Numbered from the stretch's first letter, positions 1 through 8,588 are shown. The stretch: DNA of 59,666 nt from an uncultured Clostridia bacterium (GCA_947593585.1 CANQDP010000008.1:1-59666); one strand, 5' to 3'. Numbers and translations are program-made. The notes: generated by a model not told the origin, from the sequence alone.

Positions 1-602
1 GAGAGCATATTTGCCTCAATTTCAATCGGGTGAAGCAGATAAATGTCATCTAAATTTTGATTGGCAGATTTTGCAAGAATTTTGAATGTGTCGCGCGTGG
101 CGGCAAGTTTGAAATTTTCATAAATTTCTTGCCTTTGGCGGAGATAATCCTCATATAGGGCCCTGTTGGTTATCACTTGCACAATATGCTGAAATTCATG
201 CCCAGAAATTGTAACTTTATAGATATAGTGGTGCAAAACGCCATAGTCCCCAATATGCGAGGAGGGTTTGCCGTCTATTTTGCAATAGAGGCGATTGTTG
301 TGGCGGCCAAACTTCATGTCATCACGCAAAAAGTAAACATCAAATTTGTTTTGCTTTTCACTATAGTGCAAATAAGCTTCAAACTTGTCCGTTTTAAGCT
401 TGTTTGGGAAGAAAATATTGATTGAATAATCGTTGCTGTTTATGCCATTTTTCCTTAAAATAAACTCCAAAAACAGCATTAAAAATTCTCTTGTTTCATC
501 TGGAGAAATTTCATTATCCTTTGCCATAATTTCAAAATATTTATAGCATTTATTCAAAATTTCTTCGTCATTTAACTTGCTAATTCCATAAGTTTTGTTC
601 AT
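1..602 (-). CDS. HExxH zincin-like protein, truncated by window edge
   Basis: An open frame starts at ATG 602 and runs off the left edge after about 200 codons with no stop. The visible part holds the motif GHEFQHIVQ at about residues 137-145, and near the edge the string HPIEIEANM. An HExxH helix followed some 50 residues later by an E-x-x-A-N element is the usual layout of gluzincin-like metallopeptidase folds (two His and a downstream Glu binding Zn2+). No signal peptide or membrane segment is visible, so a cytoplasmic protein is likely. The promoter is at 609-636, and the start lies 6 nt after its -10 box with no Shine-Dalgarno site. The family is not recognised further and the activity is inferred from the motif only. 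Confidence 0.75.
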   Translation of the reverse strand, partial: MNKTYGISKLNDEEILNKCYKYFEIMAKDNEISPDETREFLMLFLEFILRKNGINSNDYSINIFFPNKLKTDKFEAYLHYSEKQNKFDVYFLRDDMKFGRHNNRLYCKIDGKPSSHIGDYGVLHHYIYKVTISGHEFQHIVQVITNRALYEDYLRQRQEIYENFKLAATRDTFKILAKSANQNLDDIYLLHPIEIEANML

Positions 603-608
603 GCTCTC

Positions 609-636
609 ATTATAATACGAAATTCGACAAAGTCAA
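609..636 (-). promoter_or_regulatory. Sigma-A promoter of the HExxH gene
   Basis: On the minus strand TTGACT (631-636), a 16-nt spacer and TATAAT (609-614). The start codon at 602 is only 6 nt beyond the -10 box, so transcription should start at or beside the ATG (leaderless mRNA). Confidence 0.75.
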
Positions 637-672
637 TAATTTATTAAAAATTTATTTAAAAAAGTTAAATTG

Positions 673-701
673 TTGCAAAATGATAAAATTTGGGTTATAA
701 T
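673..701 (+). promoter_or_regulatory. Sigma-A promoter of argS
   Basis: TTGCAA (673-678), 17-nt spacer, TATAAT (696-701), then 6 nt and the ATG at 708. There is no Shine-Dalgarno site, so the message is predicted to be leaderless. Confidence 0.75.
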
Positions 702-707
702 GAAATT

Positions 708-2411
708 ATGAATATAAAACACTCTTTGGCGTCCCTAATAACAGAAAAAATTGAGGGGGCAGACTTTGAAAACCTGATTATTGAGAGCATTTCGCAAGAT
801 AAGGGGGACTATTGCTTGCCATGTTTTTCTTTTGCAAAAGCATTGCACCAATCACCCCAACAAATTGCCGAGAAGATAAAATCAAGCATAAAGCCAAATT
901 CACTAATAGAGAAGTGCGAAATTGTGGGCGGATACTTAAATTTCTTTTTAAACAAAGCCGAGTTGAGTGCTGAAATTTTGGCAGAATTTAAGCCTAAAAA
1001 CTTAAAGTTAGATGAGGGCAAAGGCAAAGTGATATGCATAGATTATGGAAGCCCGAATTTGGCAAAGTATTTACATATTGGTCATCTTAAAACTATCATT
1101 ATTGGCGAGAGTATGGCACGTCTTTTCGCCCAATTTGGATACACTGTGAAGAGACTAAACTATATCGGAGATTATGGCACACCATTTGGTAAAATGATTG
1201 GTGGAATGTTTAAATGGGGGAGTTTGGCAGATGTTAAAAAACGGGGTAATGACGCATTGCAAGAATATTATGTCCGCTTTAATAAAGAGGAAGAGATTAA
1301 TCCCGAACTAAGCCAATATGCACGCGATATTTTTAAGAAAATTGAATTGAAAGATAAAGAAATTTATCCGGTTTATGAAAAAATTATTGAAATTGGCTTA
1401 AAAGAAGCAAAAAAAATGTTTGACATTTTGGGCGTTAAGTTTGACGACTATCGTGGCGAGATGTATTATAATCAATTTGTGCCACGCACCATTAAAATGC
1501 TAGAAAAAAAGCATTTGCTAGTTGATAGCGAAGGCGCAAAAATCGTGGATTTATCCGCATTTGATTTAACTTCTTCTCTAATGCTTAAAAGTGATGGCAC
1601 ATCGCTTTACACCACGCGAGATATTGGTGCGGCAATAGAGCGTAAAAAAGAATATAACTTTGATAAACTTATTTATGTAACAGATGTGGCGCAAACACTA
1701 AATTTCAAGCAATTATTTAAAATTTGCGAACTATTAGGCTTAGAATTTTATAAGGATATGGAGCATTTAGCCTATGGCAGATTTTCGCTCCCAGATGGCA
1801 AAATCAGTTCGCGCCGTGGCAAACAAGCCGTGCTTTCCGATTTGTTAGAGTATTGTCTAGCCAAAGCAAATGATATCATTAAAGATAGGCATTTTGAAAT
1901 TGAAAAGCCAGATACGGTTGCCAAAAAAGTGGCTCGCGCCGTGATGAATTATTCTGTGTTACGCGTGGAGCGCATTAAAGATTGCGTGTTCGACACGGAA
2001 AAATCCTTCTCCTTTGACGGCGAAACTGCACCATATATGCAATACACATACACGCGCTTAGAGAGTGTGTTAAGAAAGTTTGAAGCAAGCAAAATTTCCA
2101 AATCTATGGCAAAATTAAGCGCAAAAACTGCCGATTATTCTTGCTTTGATACGGACGCATTTGAAATTGTGAAATATATAAACGATTTTGTTTCCACAAT
2201 GAGTTTGGCACTAAACAAGCGCGATATTAGCATTATTGCAAAGCGCGTGATGGACATGTGCAAATCATTTAATCATTTTTATGTAACAAACAAAATTCTA
2301 GATGGCAACGCACGCACAACACTAGCCAAAATAGAGCTCGTGAAGGCGCTCAAAGAAACGCTGAAAGTTGGCTTTAAAATTTTGTGCATTGACCCATTAA
2401 AAGAGATGTAA
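708..2411 (+). CDS. argS: Arginyl-tRNA synthetase
   Basis: Class I aminoacyl-tRNA synthetase that charges tRNA-Arg with arginine in the cytoplasm. About 567 aa, normal for the family. An N-terminal Add1-like domain is followed by the HIGH-type motif YLHIGHLKT, preceded by DYGSPNLAK, and by GDYGTPFGK. The GKISSRRGK loop stands where ArgRS carries a KMSKS-like signature. A C-terminal DALR anticodon-binding domain includes APYMQYTYTRL. I chose ATG 708 (MNIKHSL) rather than a codon 18 nt upstream, because the upstream codon lies ahead of the -10 box at 696-701 and would not be in the transcript. It is monocistronic and ends at a hairpin shared with the convergent protease gene. Confidence 0.95.
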   Translation: MNIKHSLASLITEKIEGADFENLIIESISQDKGDYCLPCFSFAKALHQSPQQIAEKIKSSIKPNSLIEKCEIVGGYLNFFLNKAELSAEILAEFKPKNLKLDEGKGKVICIDYGSPNLAKYLHIGHLKTIIIGESMARLFAQFGYTVKRLNYIGDYGTPFGKMIGGMFKWGSLADVKKRGNDALQEYYVRFNKEEEINPELSQYARDIFKKIELKDKEIYPVYEKIIEIGLKEAKKMFDILGVKFDDYRGEMYYNQFVPRTIKMLEKKHLLVDSEGAKIVDLSAFDLTSSLMLKSDGTSLYTTRDIGAAIERKKEYNFDKLIYVTDVAQTLNFKQLFKICELLGLEFYKDMEHLAYGRFSLPDGKISSRRGKQAVLSDLLEYCLAKANDIIKDRHFEIEKPDTVAKKVARAVMNYSVLRVERIKDCVFDTEKSFSFDGETAPYMQYTYTRLESVLRKFEASKISKSMAKLSAKTADYSCFDTDAFEIVKYINDFVSTMSLALNKRDISIIAKRVMDMCKSFNHFYVTNKILDGNARTTLAKIELVKALKETLKVGFKILCIDPLKEM

Positions 2412-2438
2412 AAAGCGGGGTTGACCCGCTTTTTATAA
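2411..2438. terminator. Bidirectional terminator argS / HtrA-like
   Basis: Stem AAAAGCGGG / CCCGCTTTT with a 5-nt loop, followed by T residues on both strands, between the convergent genes. Confidence 0.8.
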
Positions 2439-3758
2439 TAGTGATGAAATTTGAGATGATGTTAGTGCAATATTGTTTGTTAGAGAATTTCTTAAAACTT
2501 TAAAACTAACTGTGGAATTTGGCCTTACTGAAATTAAATAGTCATTTAGTTGATAAGATTCTCGAATTTCATGCTCATCGCCGTCAATCGTTATGCTTAA
2601 AATTTTATCTCCCACGCGGAAATCGTTTTGAAGCCTTATGTCAAGTTTTGAAATTATCACATCATAGACAAGTTCACCTTGGCTGTTTGATTCAACGAAA
2701 CTGTCTGTGAGTCCCACGCCCAAATCGCTCATTGTGAAATGTTTGAGGGTGTAGGTGTTTGTTCCTTTTTCTGCATAATAGATTAAGTTGCTCACAACCT
2801 GACGAACATTATCTATAGGAAGAGCAAAATTATAGTTGTCCACATCCGTTGCGCCAGCGTTCACAATTCCAACCAACTCACCATATGCATTAAATAGCCC
2901 GCCGCCAGAGTTGCCTTCATAGATAGGTGTGTCCATTCTCAAAACGCGGTAGGTATAAACAACATCTCCACCAGACATTGAACTCTCATATAGAGACACA
3001 GAGATATTTTCACTCACCACAGACACAATTCCCGAAGTGATGCTTATGCCCGCACCGTCAGGGTTGCCGATTGCAAACAACTTTTCAGCCAGCGAATATT
3101 TGTCCGCTAGTTTAACAGCGCACGCATTTTTGTTTTTTGCTTTAACTTTTGAAGTGTCCACTTTAAGCACAGCAAGGTCATAATCCGCAGTTGCACCCAC
3201 ACAAGTTGCGCTTATGCCATCAGATAACGTTAGCATGTTTTTGTCGCCATAAGTCCAAATTTTTATGTTTGAAAGAATAGGCAATGAACGCACTTGGCTG
3301 TTTGCCACAACGTGGAAATTTGTGATCACATAGCAGATGTTGCTCTCTTCATCTATTTTATAAATCACACCCGCTCCAACCTGTGCGTGTGTGGAATCCA
3401 ACATCGCAGCCACACTGACGATAGAATTTGTGGCAGAATAAATGCCGGAGTTGTCATTCTGCTCTTTGTTTAGATAATCCTTTAAAAACGAACTGAAATC
3501 GCCCGTGTAAAGATCATTGTCTATGCAATAGTTATATATATTTAAAAGGTCTAAATCTTTGCCGTCTTGCCCATCTTTGCCGTTCTCAACTGAAAAATTT
3601 GAAGTTTTGCCGTCTGAATAATAAACGGTGTAATACTCCACATCTCCATTCGAGCCTGTTTTTTCAATGCTGATTACATACACCTTTTCTTGGCAGCCAG
3701 TGAAAATAAAGCAAAGAGGAAGCACTAATAATAACAAAAGAAATCTAAATTTTTTCAT
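2433..3758 (-). CDS. HtrA/DegP-like serine protease, lipoprotein
   Basis: Surface-anchored trypsin-like protease of the HtrA class, which degrades or refolds damaged exported proteins. The start is ATG 3758 (MKKFRF) behind GGGGTG. A lipoprotein signal ends in the lipobox FTGC with Cys22. The catalytic triad is visible: His in TNFHVV, Asp in DYDLAVLKVD, Ser in EGNSGGGLFN. The C-terminal ~100 residues look like a PDZ domain (RVGDKILSITIDG). Between the lipid anchor and the protease domain lies a short collagen-like GKDGQDGKD stretch, which is unusual for HtrA proteins; these normally carry an uncleaved N-terminal membrane helix instead of a lipid anchor. About 441 aa. Confidence 0.88.
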   Translation of the reverse strand: MKKFRFLLLLLVLPLCFIFTGCQEKVYVISIEKTGSNGDVEYYTVYYSDGKTSNFSVENGKDGQDGKDLDLLNIYNYCIDNDLYTGDFSSFLKDYLNKEQNDNSGIYSATNSIVSVAAMLDSTHAQVGAGVIYKIDEESNICYVITNFHVVANSQVRSLPILSNIKIWTYGDKNMLTLSDGISATCVGATADYDLAVLKVDTSKVKAKNKNACAVKLADKYSLAEKLFAIGNPDGAGISITSGIVSVVSENISVSLYESSMSGGDVVYTYRVLRMDTPIYEGNSGGGLFNAYGELVGIVNAGATDVDNYNFALPIDNVRQVVSNLIYYAEKGTNTYTLKHFTMSDLGVGLTDSFVESNSQGELVYDVIISKLDIRLQNDFRVGDKILSITIDGDEHEIRESYQLNDYLISVRPNSTVSFKVLRNSLTNNIALTSSQISSLL

Positions 3759-3849
3759 ATTCACCCCAATTAGAGAATAAAACTCTATTTATAATTTTAT
3801 CATTTTTTAAATAATTTATCAATAATATTTTGTTAAATCGAAAAATAAT

Positions 3850-3878
3850 TTGAAATTATTGCAAATTTGTGTTATTCT
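3850..3878 (+). promoter_or_regulatory. Promoter of radC
   Basis: TTGAAA (3850-3855), 17-nt spacer, TATTCT (3873-3878), followed by a short leader with the Shine-Dalgarno site GAGGA before ATG 3895. Confidence 0.6.
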
Positions 3879-3894
3879 AAATTGTGAGGACGCA

Positions 3895-4677
3895 ATGGAA
3901 GATAAGGTTGTGAATTTGCACGAAGGGCATAGACAACGATTGAAAACTAAGGTTAAGAAAGGTGGGCTGAATGTGCTTGACGAGCACGAAGTGTTGGAGT
4001 TGCTTTTGACCTACACAATCCCAAGGAAGGACACAAATCCGCTCGCACATCGCCTAATCATGGCTTATGGCGGTCTATCGGGTGTGCTGCGTGCTAGTTA
4101 TGAAGACTTAAAGAAATGTGAAGGGGTCGGGGACGAAACCGCCCTTTTTATCTCAATGCTTCCACAACTTTTTGAAAGGTTTATTGCCAATAATAAAAAC
4201 ATAGATTTTCTTAGAAACACTAAAGATTGCGTGAATTATTTTATCTCACATTTTAGTGTGAGCGATAAAGAGAAGCTGATTGTGGTTTGCTCAAACAACA
4301 TGAATAGATTTGTGAAAAGTTTTGTCATTGCCGGCTATAGTGATGTGGAAATATCGTTTGACCTAAAAGAATTTGCAAATCAAATTATGGATAAGCGGGT
4401 GAAAAACATTGTGCTCTATCACACTCATCCGGCGGGCAGTGTTGAGCCTAGCATGCAGGATATAAAAACGACCGAAGAAATTTTGCAATTATGTTGTATG
4501 TTCAACATCAATTTGTGCGACCATTTGATTTTCAACGAATTTAATCACTTTTCGTTTGGCACTTCCGGGCTTTTATATAATTTATACTCTAAAGTTAAAA
4601 ATAAATTCCCAAACAACAGAAACATCGAAAAAATGATGCAAAATATTGGATTTTTGCAAAAACCAGAAGAAAAATAG
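3895..4677 (+). CDS. radC: RadC family JAB/MPN-domain protein
   Basis: About 260 aa. The start at ATG 3895 (MEDKVVNLHEGHRQRLK) is chosen because GAGGA lies just upstream; the longer in-frame extension covers the promoter. The N-terminal half has the RadC helix-hairpin-helix region (CEGVGDETALFI). The C-terminal half has the JAMM zinc motif HTHPAGSVEPSMQD (H-x-H-P...S-x-x-D) followed by CDHLIF. RadC proteins were once linked to DNA repair, but the biochemical role is unsettled. All metal ligands are present. It is monocistronic, with the convergent acyltransferase gene beyond a shared terminator. Confidence 0.9.
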   Translation: MEDKVVNLHEGHRQRLKTKVKKGGLNVLDEHEVLELLLTYTIPRKDTNPLAHRLIMAYGGLSGVLRASYEDLKKCEGVGDETALFISMLPQLFERFIANNKNIDFLRNTKDCVNYFISHFSVSDKEKLIVVCSNNMNRFVKSFVIAGYSDVEISFDLKEFANQIMDKRVKNIVLYHTHPAGSVEPSMQDIKTTEEILQLCCMFNINLCDHLIFNEFNHFSFGTSGLLYNLYSKVKNKFPNNRNIEKMMQNIGFLQKPEEK

Positions 4678-4697
4678 AGCATTTGCTCTATTTTTTT
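4672..4697. terminator. Bidirectional terminator radC / acyltransferase
   Basis: Perfect stem AAATAGAGC / GCTCTATTT with loop ATTT and T runs on both strands. Confidence 0.8.
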
Positions 4698-5596
4698 GAA
4701 GAATTAGGGTTTAAGATTTCGTTATATTCACTAAAATTTTCATCCCAAACGGCTTTGTCTGTGGAATACTGCAAAGGCTTGCCATAAGTTTTTTCATAAC
4801 ACTCTTTCCAAAGCCTAAAATTTTCCAATTTCATATAATTTTCATTTTCTTTTGGAGGCAAATCAAATTTTGGATAGATAGGTGGCAGAATGTGGATAGT
4901 GTAATTACCAAAATTTTGCCTTCCCTTTTCGTCTATAGGCTCGGGCTTTTGCTCAATCGTGATGAACATAGGCACAACGGGCACATTGTTTATCACCGCG
5001 TAGTGAAAAGCACCATTTTGAAGTGGGCGAGGGCGAGTGAACTCTCTCCACATGGCCTGCTCGGGATATATTAATATCCTTTTGTTTTTCATCAAATAGT
5101 ATTCAATGGCTTCATTGAATTTGCGCATAAGTTTTAGGCTGAACGATTTTGGCAAAGGGATATAGCCCGTGTTTCGCGCAATTTCACCCATCAAACCTTT
5201 CCAATTATTGTGCTCAGCACCAACAAACATAATATTATCTTTCAATGCTTCTCGCACGGCAAAACTATCCACCTTGCTAATGTGGTTGCAGGTTACAATG
5301 GCGGCCTTCACGCCCGCAAGGTTTTCTCTACCTTCAACTTTTAAGTTTGTGAGATTTTTATTGATAAGTTTTGAATAATAATTTAAAACGCGGTTGAAAA
5401 ATTTGCTTTTTATCCACCACTTAAATCCTTTGCGGATATAAGGGAAGTTGTCATCAATTGGGATGAAACTTCCAGGCACAACTGTGTCTTGGTCGGTGGT
5501 GAATTTGCCTTCCTTTTCAAAGCCGAGCAACATATTTGAATATTTTTCAAATTCGTCTGGAATTTCTTTTAAAACATTATAATCTAATTTTGGCAT
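4688..5596 (-). CDS. PlsC-like 1-acyl-glycerol-3-phosphate acyltransferase family
   Basis: About 302 aa, starting at ATG 5596 (MPKLDYNVL) behind AGGAG with 5-nt spacing. It carries the PlsC acyltransferase signature NHISKVDS (NHx4D catalytic dyad), the block YPEQAMWRE and the block NNVPVVPMFI. These enzymes move an acyl chain from acyl-ACP or acyl-CoA to a glycerol- or sugar-linked hydroxyl at the inner membrane face. There is no long hydrophobic helix. It is the last gene of a four-gene minus-strand cluster whose first gene (7523-8302) is a second acyltransferase of the same type, with two GT8 enzymes between. This suggests synthesis of a glycolipid or lipid-linked surface polymer; the substrate is unknown. 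Confidence 0.82.
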   Translation of the reverse strand: MPKLDYNVLKEIPDEFEKYSNMLLGFEKEGKFTTDQDTVVPGSFIPIDDNFPYIRKGFKWWIKSKFFNRVLNYYSKLINKNLTNLKVEGRENLAGVKAAIVTCNHISKVDSFAVREALKDNIMFVGAEHNNWKGLMGEIARNTGYIPLPKSFSLKLMRKFNEAIEYYLMKNKRILIYPEQAMWREFTRPRPLQNGAFHYAVINNVPVVPMFITIEQKPEPIDEKGRQNFGNYTIHILPPIYPKFDLPPKENENYMKLENFRLWKECYEKTYGKPLQYSTDKAVWDENFSEYNEILNPNSSKK

Positions 5597-5653
5597 ATTG
5601 GCTCCTAAAAACAATATAGCACAAAACTAAAAATTTTGCAAATGTTTTTTGAT

Positions 5654-6682
5654 TTAAGCATAAGCGGGGTCGGTTGCTGCGCCAAAGCCAAAAAGTGGAT
5701 TACCACTTGCGTTTTGCGAGCAAATCAACTTGATCAATCTTTGAATGCGAGCATTTTCTTCCTTGTCATTAGCCTCTTTGTTTGCAAGGGCAATAAGGTT
5801 GACAGTTTGCTCCGCTTTAACTGCTTTCATTGCAGCGTCTGTTTTAGATTTTATTTCCATGATTGCGTCATAGTATCCGGATTCTTTTGCATATTCCCAG
5901 AAAACTTCTTCATAAGGCACATTGTCCTCTTGCCAAGGCTTTAAGTTTAAGTTGTAGTGAACAATGTTGATATCCTTCACATTCATGTTGCCGTTCACAG
6001 GCATCTTATCCCAACTTAAAGGAATGTTGGTTACATGGCCGTTGCAAATAACATTCAAATAATCTTGGTCTTGCGCAACGGTGAAAGTAACGCAAGAGAT
6101 AAGTTTTATAAACATCTCTTCGAAGTTGATTTCCCTAAGTTTGCTCAAATTCATCACCAAAATGCCGGCGTTGAAATAGTTGCTAACCTTTGGCACGCCA
6201 ACTCTATTGAGCACATAACCATGAAGCTCTTTCACGGAAGAAACAAATTCATCTGTGATTGCTCCCACATAGTTGTCGTTAAGTTCGGTGTTGTAAAGCT
6301 TAGAAATGTCGCCAAGCACAACAATGTCGCTATCCAAATATAGAGCCTTTGAATATTGTGGATATAGATTTGGAATGAATAGCCTATAATATGTGCTCTT
6401 AGAATAATAGTCCCTAGTGTGCAAGCGTGCGGAAATCTTTTCAACATAACTTGAAATGTCCACAAATTCAATGTTGAAATTGCCCACGCTATATTCTAGC
6501 GAAATGCGTTGCTGATTGACGGTGCTAATTGTGTTTGAATGAAGCACCTTAATTGCGTAGTGATAATTTTTGTTTGCATTCTTTTCTAACGATTCCAAAG
6601 TTACAGCCAAAAATGGAATGTAATTGTCATCACACGAAAAGAATATTGGAATTTCTCCCTTAATTAAATTAATTTTTTTCAT
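5654..6682 (-). CDS. Glycosyltransferase family 8 protein
   Basis: About 342 aa, starting at ATG 6682 behind GGGGGAG. GT8 features: an N-terminal FFSCDDNYIPFLAVTLESL start strand, the nucleotide-sugar/Mn2+ DxD motif in YLDSDIVVLGD at about residues 110-120, YFNAGILVMNL, and DQDYLNV. Members transfer glucose or galactose from UDP-sugars with retention of configuration, often onto lipopolysaccharide or other surface glycans. The start overlaps the previous gene by 14 nt, indicating translational coupling. The C-terminal ~60 residues are alanine- and charge-rich and fall outside the catalytic fold. Acceptor unknown. Confidence 0.85.
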   Translation of the reverse strand: MKKINLIKGEIPIFFSCDDNYIPFLAVTLESLEKNANKNYHYAIKVLHSNTISTVNQQRISLEYSVGNFNIEFVDISSYVEKISARLHTRDYYSKSTYYRLFIPNLYPQYSKALYLDSDIVVLGDISKLYNTELNDNYVGAITDEFVSSVKELHGYVLNRVGVPKVSNYFNAGILVMNLSKLREINFEEMFIKLISCVTFTVAQDQDYLNVICNGHVTNIPLSWDKMPVNGNMNVKDINIVHYNLNLKPWQEDNVPYEEVFWEYAKESGYYDAIMEIKSKTDAAMKAVKAEQTVNLIALANKEANDKEENARIQRLIKLICSQNASGNPLFGFGAATDPAYA

Positions 6683-7526
6683 AACTCCCCCTTAATTCTC
6701 CTTTTTTTTCAAATAAATTTTTTAAATAGATATATTCATACAAAATGTCATCAAACTGATAGTATTTAAACACTTTGTGCACCTTGCTCACATTCCATTG
6801 CTTTATGTTTGCTGTGTGAGGGTATGGCAACCAAAATAATCTTTTGCTGAAGTGCCTAACCACAGTGTGCTTATGGCAAAACTTTTGGTCGTTAAAACGC
6901 TGTGGCAACATCAACTTTTTTGTGGTTGAGCGATAAATTGCGTCTTGGTCGGCAAAAGTCATTTTCTTTGTCTTTATAAGGTTTCTGGCCTTTGTGAACA
7001 AGCCCGTTTCCTTGCATTTCTTCATGTTGAAGAGCAGCACACCTGCGTTTATATAGTTTGGATTAAGCAAGAATTTTCCATAATGGTCCCTCGCCGCGGC
7101 ATATTCATAATTCGTTACATCTGTGCCGTAAAGCAGCATAATGTCGCGATTAAAGAGCAGGTCAATGTCCAGATAAAGCAGTTTGTCTGGCATATCGGGC
7201 ACCATATCAGCAAATAGTCTAAGCAATGTGTATGGTGAGCAGTAGGCTTGCTCGTTAGGGCAATGAGCAAATTCTTTTTCGTAATATTTGCCCACATCCA
7301 CTCGCACCACGCGGTTTTCAGCATTATAACCTTTGCTCACTCTATCCAAAAAGGCTGTTTGCTCGCTGGTGATTGGTGTGTATTCCGGCTTAACGCGCGA
7401 AATGTCCATTGTGAAAATATAGAATGTAAACGGCTCTTTTGTTTCCGTTCGTTTTAGAATGGAAAGCATTGTGGTGAGAGCTCCGTCAAACACTTTTACA
7501 TTTCCCGAAAATAAGATATTTATCAT
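6669..7526 (-). CDS. Glycosyltransferase family 8 protein (second copy)
   Basis: About 285 aa, starting at ATG 7526 behind GGAG. The same GT8 layout: FSGNVKVFDGALTTMLSIL, DxD-type YLDIDLLFNRD, YINAGVLLFNM and FADQDAIY. It overlaps the upstream acyltransferase by 4 nt (ATGA) and the downstream GT8 gene by 14 nt, so three genes are translationally coupled. Divergence from its neighbour GT8 is high, so the two probably act on successive sugars rather than being redundant copies. Sugar donor and acceptor cannot be told from sequence. Confidence 0.83.
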   Translation of the reverse strand: MINILFSGNVKVFDGALTTMLSILKRTETKEPFTFYIFTMDISRVKPEYTPITSEQTAFLDRVSKGYNAENRVVRVDVGKYYEKEFAHCPNEQAYCSPYTLLRLFADMVPDMPDKLLYLDIDLLFNRDIMLLYGTDVTNYEYAAARDHYGKFLLNPNYINAGVLLFNMKKCKETGLFTKARNLIKTKKMTFADQDAIYRSTTKKLMLPQRFNDQKFCHKHTVVRHFSKRLFWLPYPHTANIKQWNVSKVHKVFKYYQFDDILYEYIYLKNLFEKKGELRGSYEKN

Positions 7527-8302
7527 TCGTTCTCCTTGACATATTTAATTATTTCGATATTGCTGCTTTGGCTGCGTTCAACCATTTTTTGATAAATTTG
7601 ATTGCGCAAATCCTCTTGTTGCTCCTTTTGATTAAGGCTTTTGTTTGGATAAAACGGGCCATCAATGTATGTTACAATTTGCAATTTGCCGTTTTTCCTC
7701 TTTTGATAAGTGTTTGTGAAGCAGAAACTTGGAGCGTTGAGCATAACCGGATATCTAAACGAAACCGATGTGAAAGGCCTTATCTTTGTGTAGTATGGCC
7801 AAATGTGGGCTTCTGGGTAGATAACCACGGCTTGCTTTTCCTTTATCCTTTGCTCAATAGCGGAGAGGAAATGCCTCATCGCTTTTAAGTTTGAAGGAAG
7901 GGGAATTGCACCAAATGTGTGGATTAAACCGCCAATGCCTTTAATTGAAATGTTGTTTGGGTGCACGATTATATAAGCATATTTTTTGCCTGTAACCAAG
8001 CAGGGCATAAGCACATCACCAAACTGTTGAGTGTGGTTGCCATACACAAACACGCCGCTATCCTTAAACTTAGAAATTAACTTTTTGTTCACAATCCTAT
8101 TGTGAAATTTGCATTTCCAATAAATGTGAGCCACGGGTTTTTCAAGCGTGTTGTATAGCAGATGGTGGAGCAGACGATAAGGTTTACTATTATTCACATA
8201 TTTGAAATTTTCGTCAATCACCTTTGTTTTGCCTGAAAATTCAGTGAATTCGTCATTAAGCTCGTCATGATAATAGTAAACTTTTTGTTTATCGCTTCTC
8301 AT
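7523..8302 (-). CDS. PlsC-like acyltransferase, first gene of glycan/lipid operon
   Basis: About 259 aa. Contains GNHTQQFGDVLMP, an NHx4-5D acyltransferase motif in which GNHTQQFGD gives N-H-x4-G-D, so the spacing is one residue longer than the NHx4D norm. Also VVIYPEAHIWP and the block RFPV/YPVM. It lacks a signal peptide. The start is ATG 8302 behind GAGGCGG. It is the promoter-proximal gene of acyltransferase-GT8-GT8-acyltransferase. The longer H-to-D spacing may mean altered chemistry or an alignment slip; family membership is supported by the PEAHIWP block and the paired paralogue at the operon end. Confidence 0.78.
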   Translation of the reverse strand: MRSDKQKVYYYHDELNDEFTEFSGKTKVIDENFKYVNNSKPYRLLHHLLYNTLEKPVAHIYWKCKFHNRIVNKKLISKFKDSGVFVYGNHTQQFGDVLMPCLVTGKKYAYIIVHPNNISIKGIGGLIHTFGAIPLPSNLKAMRHFLSAIEQRIKEKQAVVIYPEAHIWPYYTKIRPFTSVSFRYPVMLNAPSFCFTNTYQKRKNGKLQIVTYIDGPFYPNKSLNQKEQQEDLRNQIYQKMVERSQSSNIEIIKYVKENE

Positions 8303-8322
8303 TTCCGCCTCAACTTAAAGGT

Positions 8323-8351
8323 ATTATATTATGAAATAAAGTGAAAAACAA
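8323..8351 (-). promoter_or_regulatory. Promoter of the acyltransferase/GT8 operon
   Basis: Minus strand TTGTTT (8346-8351), 17-nt spacer, TATAAT (8323-8328), then a leader with GAGGCGG ahead of ATG 8302. Confidence 0.65.
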
Positions 8352-8402
8352 GTTAGAGCCGACAATTTTCCCTCTAAACCTTGGGGAAGCGAAATTAGAC
8401 CC

Positions 8403-8450
8403 AACTCCACCAAAAATAGAGAATTGAATAAAACTCCACTAAAATTAGAG
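8403..8450. repeat. Two direct copies of a 19-nt sequence
   Basis: AACTCCACCAAAAATAGAG at 8403-8421 and a copy with two mismatches at 8432-8450, 29 nt apart. The second copy also forms an inverted repeat AAACTC / GAGTTT. They lie between two divergent promoters, so regulator binding is possible; no function is shown. Confidence 0.45.
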
Positions 8451-8532
8451 TTTTGCACTTAGGGGAGGGGGTAAGCAAAATTTATAAAAATGAAATAGCT
8501 TCAAAAATTTTGCAAAAATTTGTCAAAAATGT

Positions 8533-8561
8533 TTGCCATAAAGGAATAAATAATATATAAT
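8533..8561 (+). promoter_or_regulatory. Promoter of small membrane protein gene
   Basis: TTGCCA (8533-8538), 17-nt spacer, TATAAT (8556-8561), followed by the strong Shine-Dalgarno site AAAGGAGAGGG before ATG 8589. Confidence 0.75.
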
Positions 8562-8588
8562 ATTAATATCTTTTTAAAAGGAGAGGGT

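Noticed and set aside
690..707. argS start at 690
   Set aside because: It lies before the TATAAT at 696-701 and would be outside the transcript; ATG 708 is preferred.
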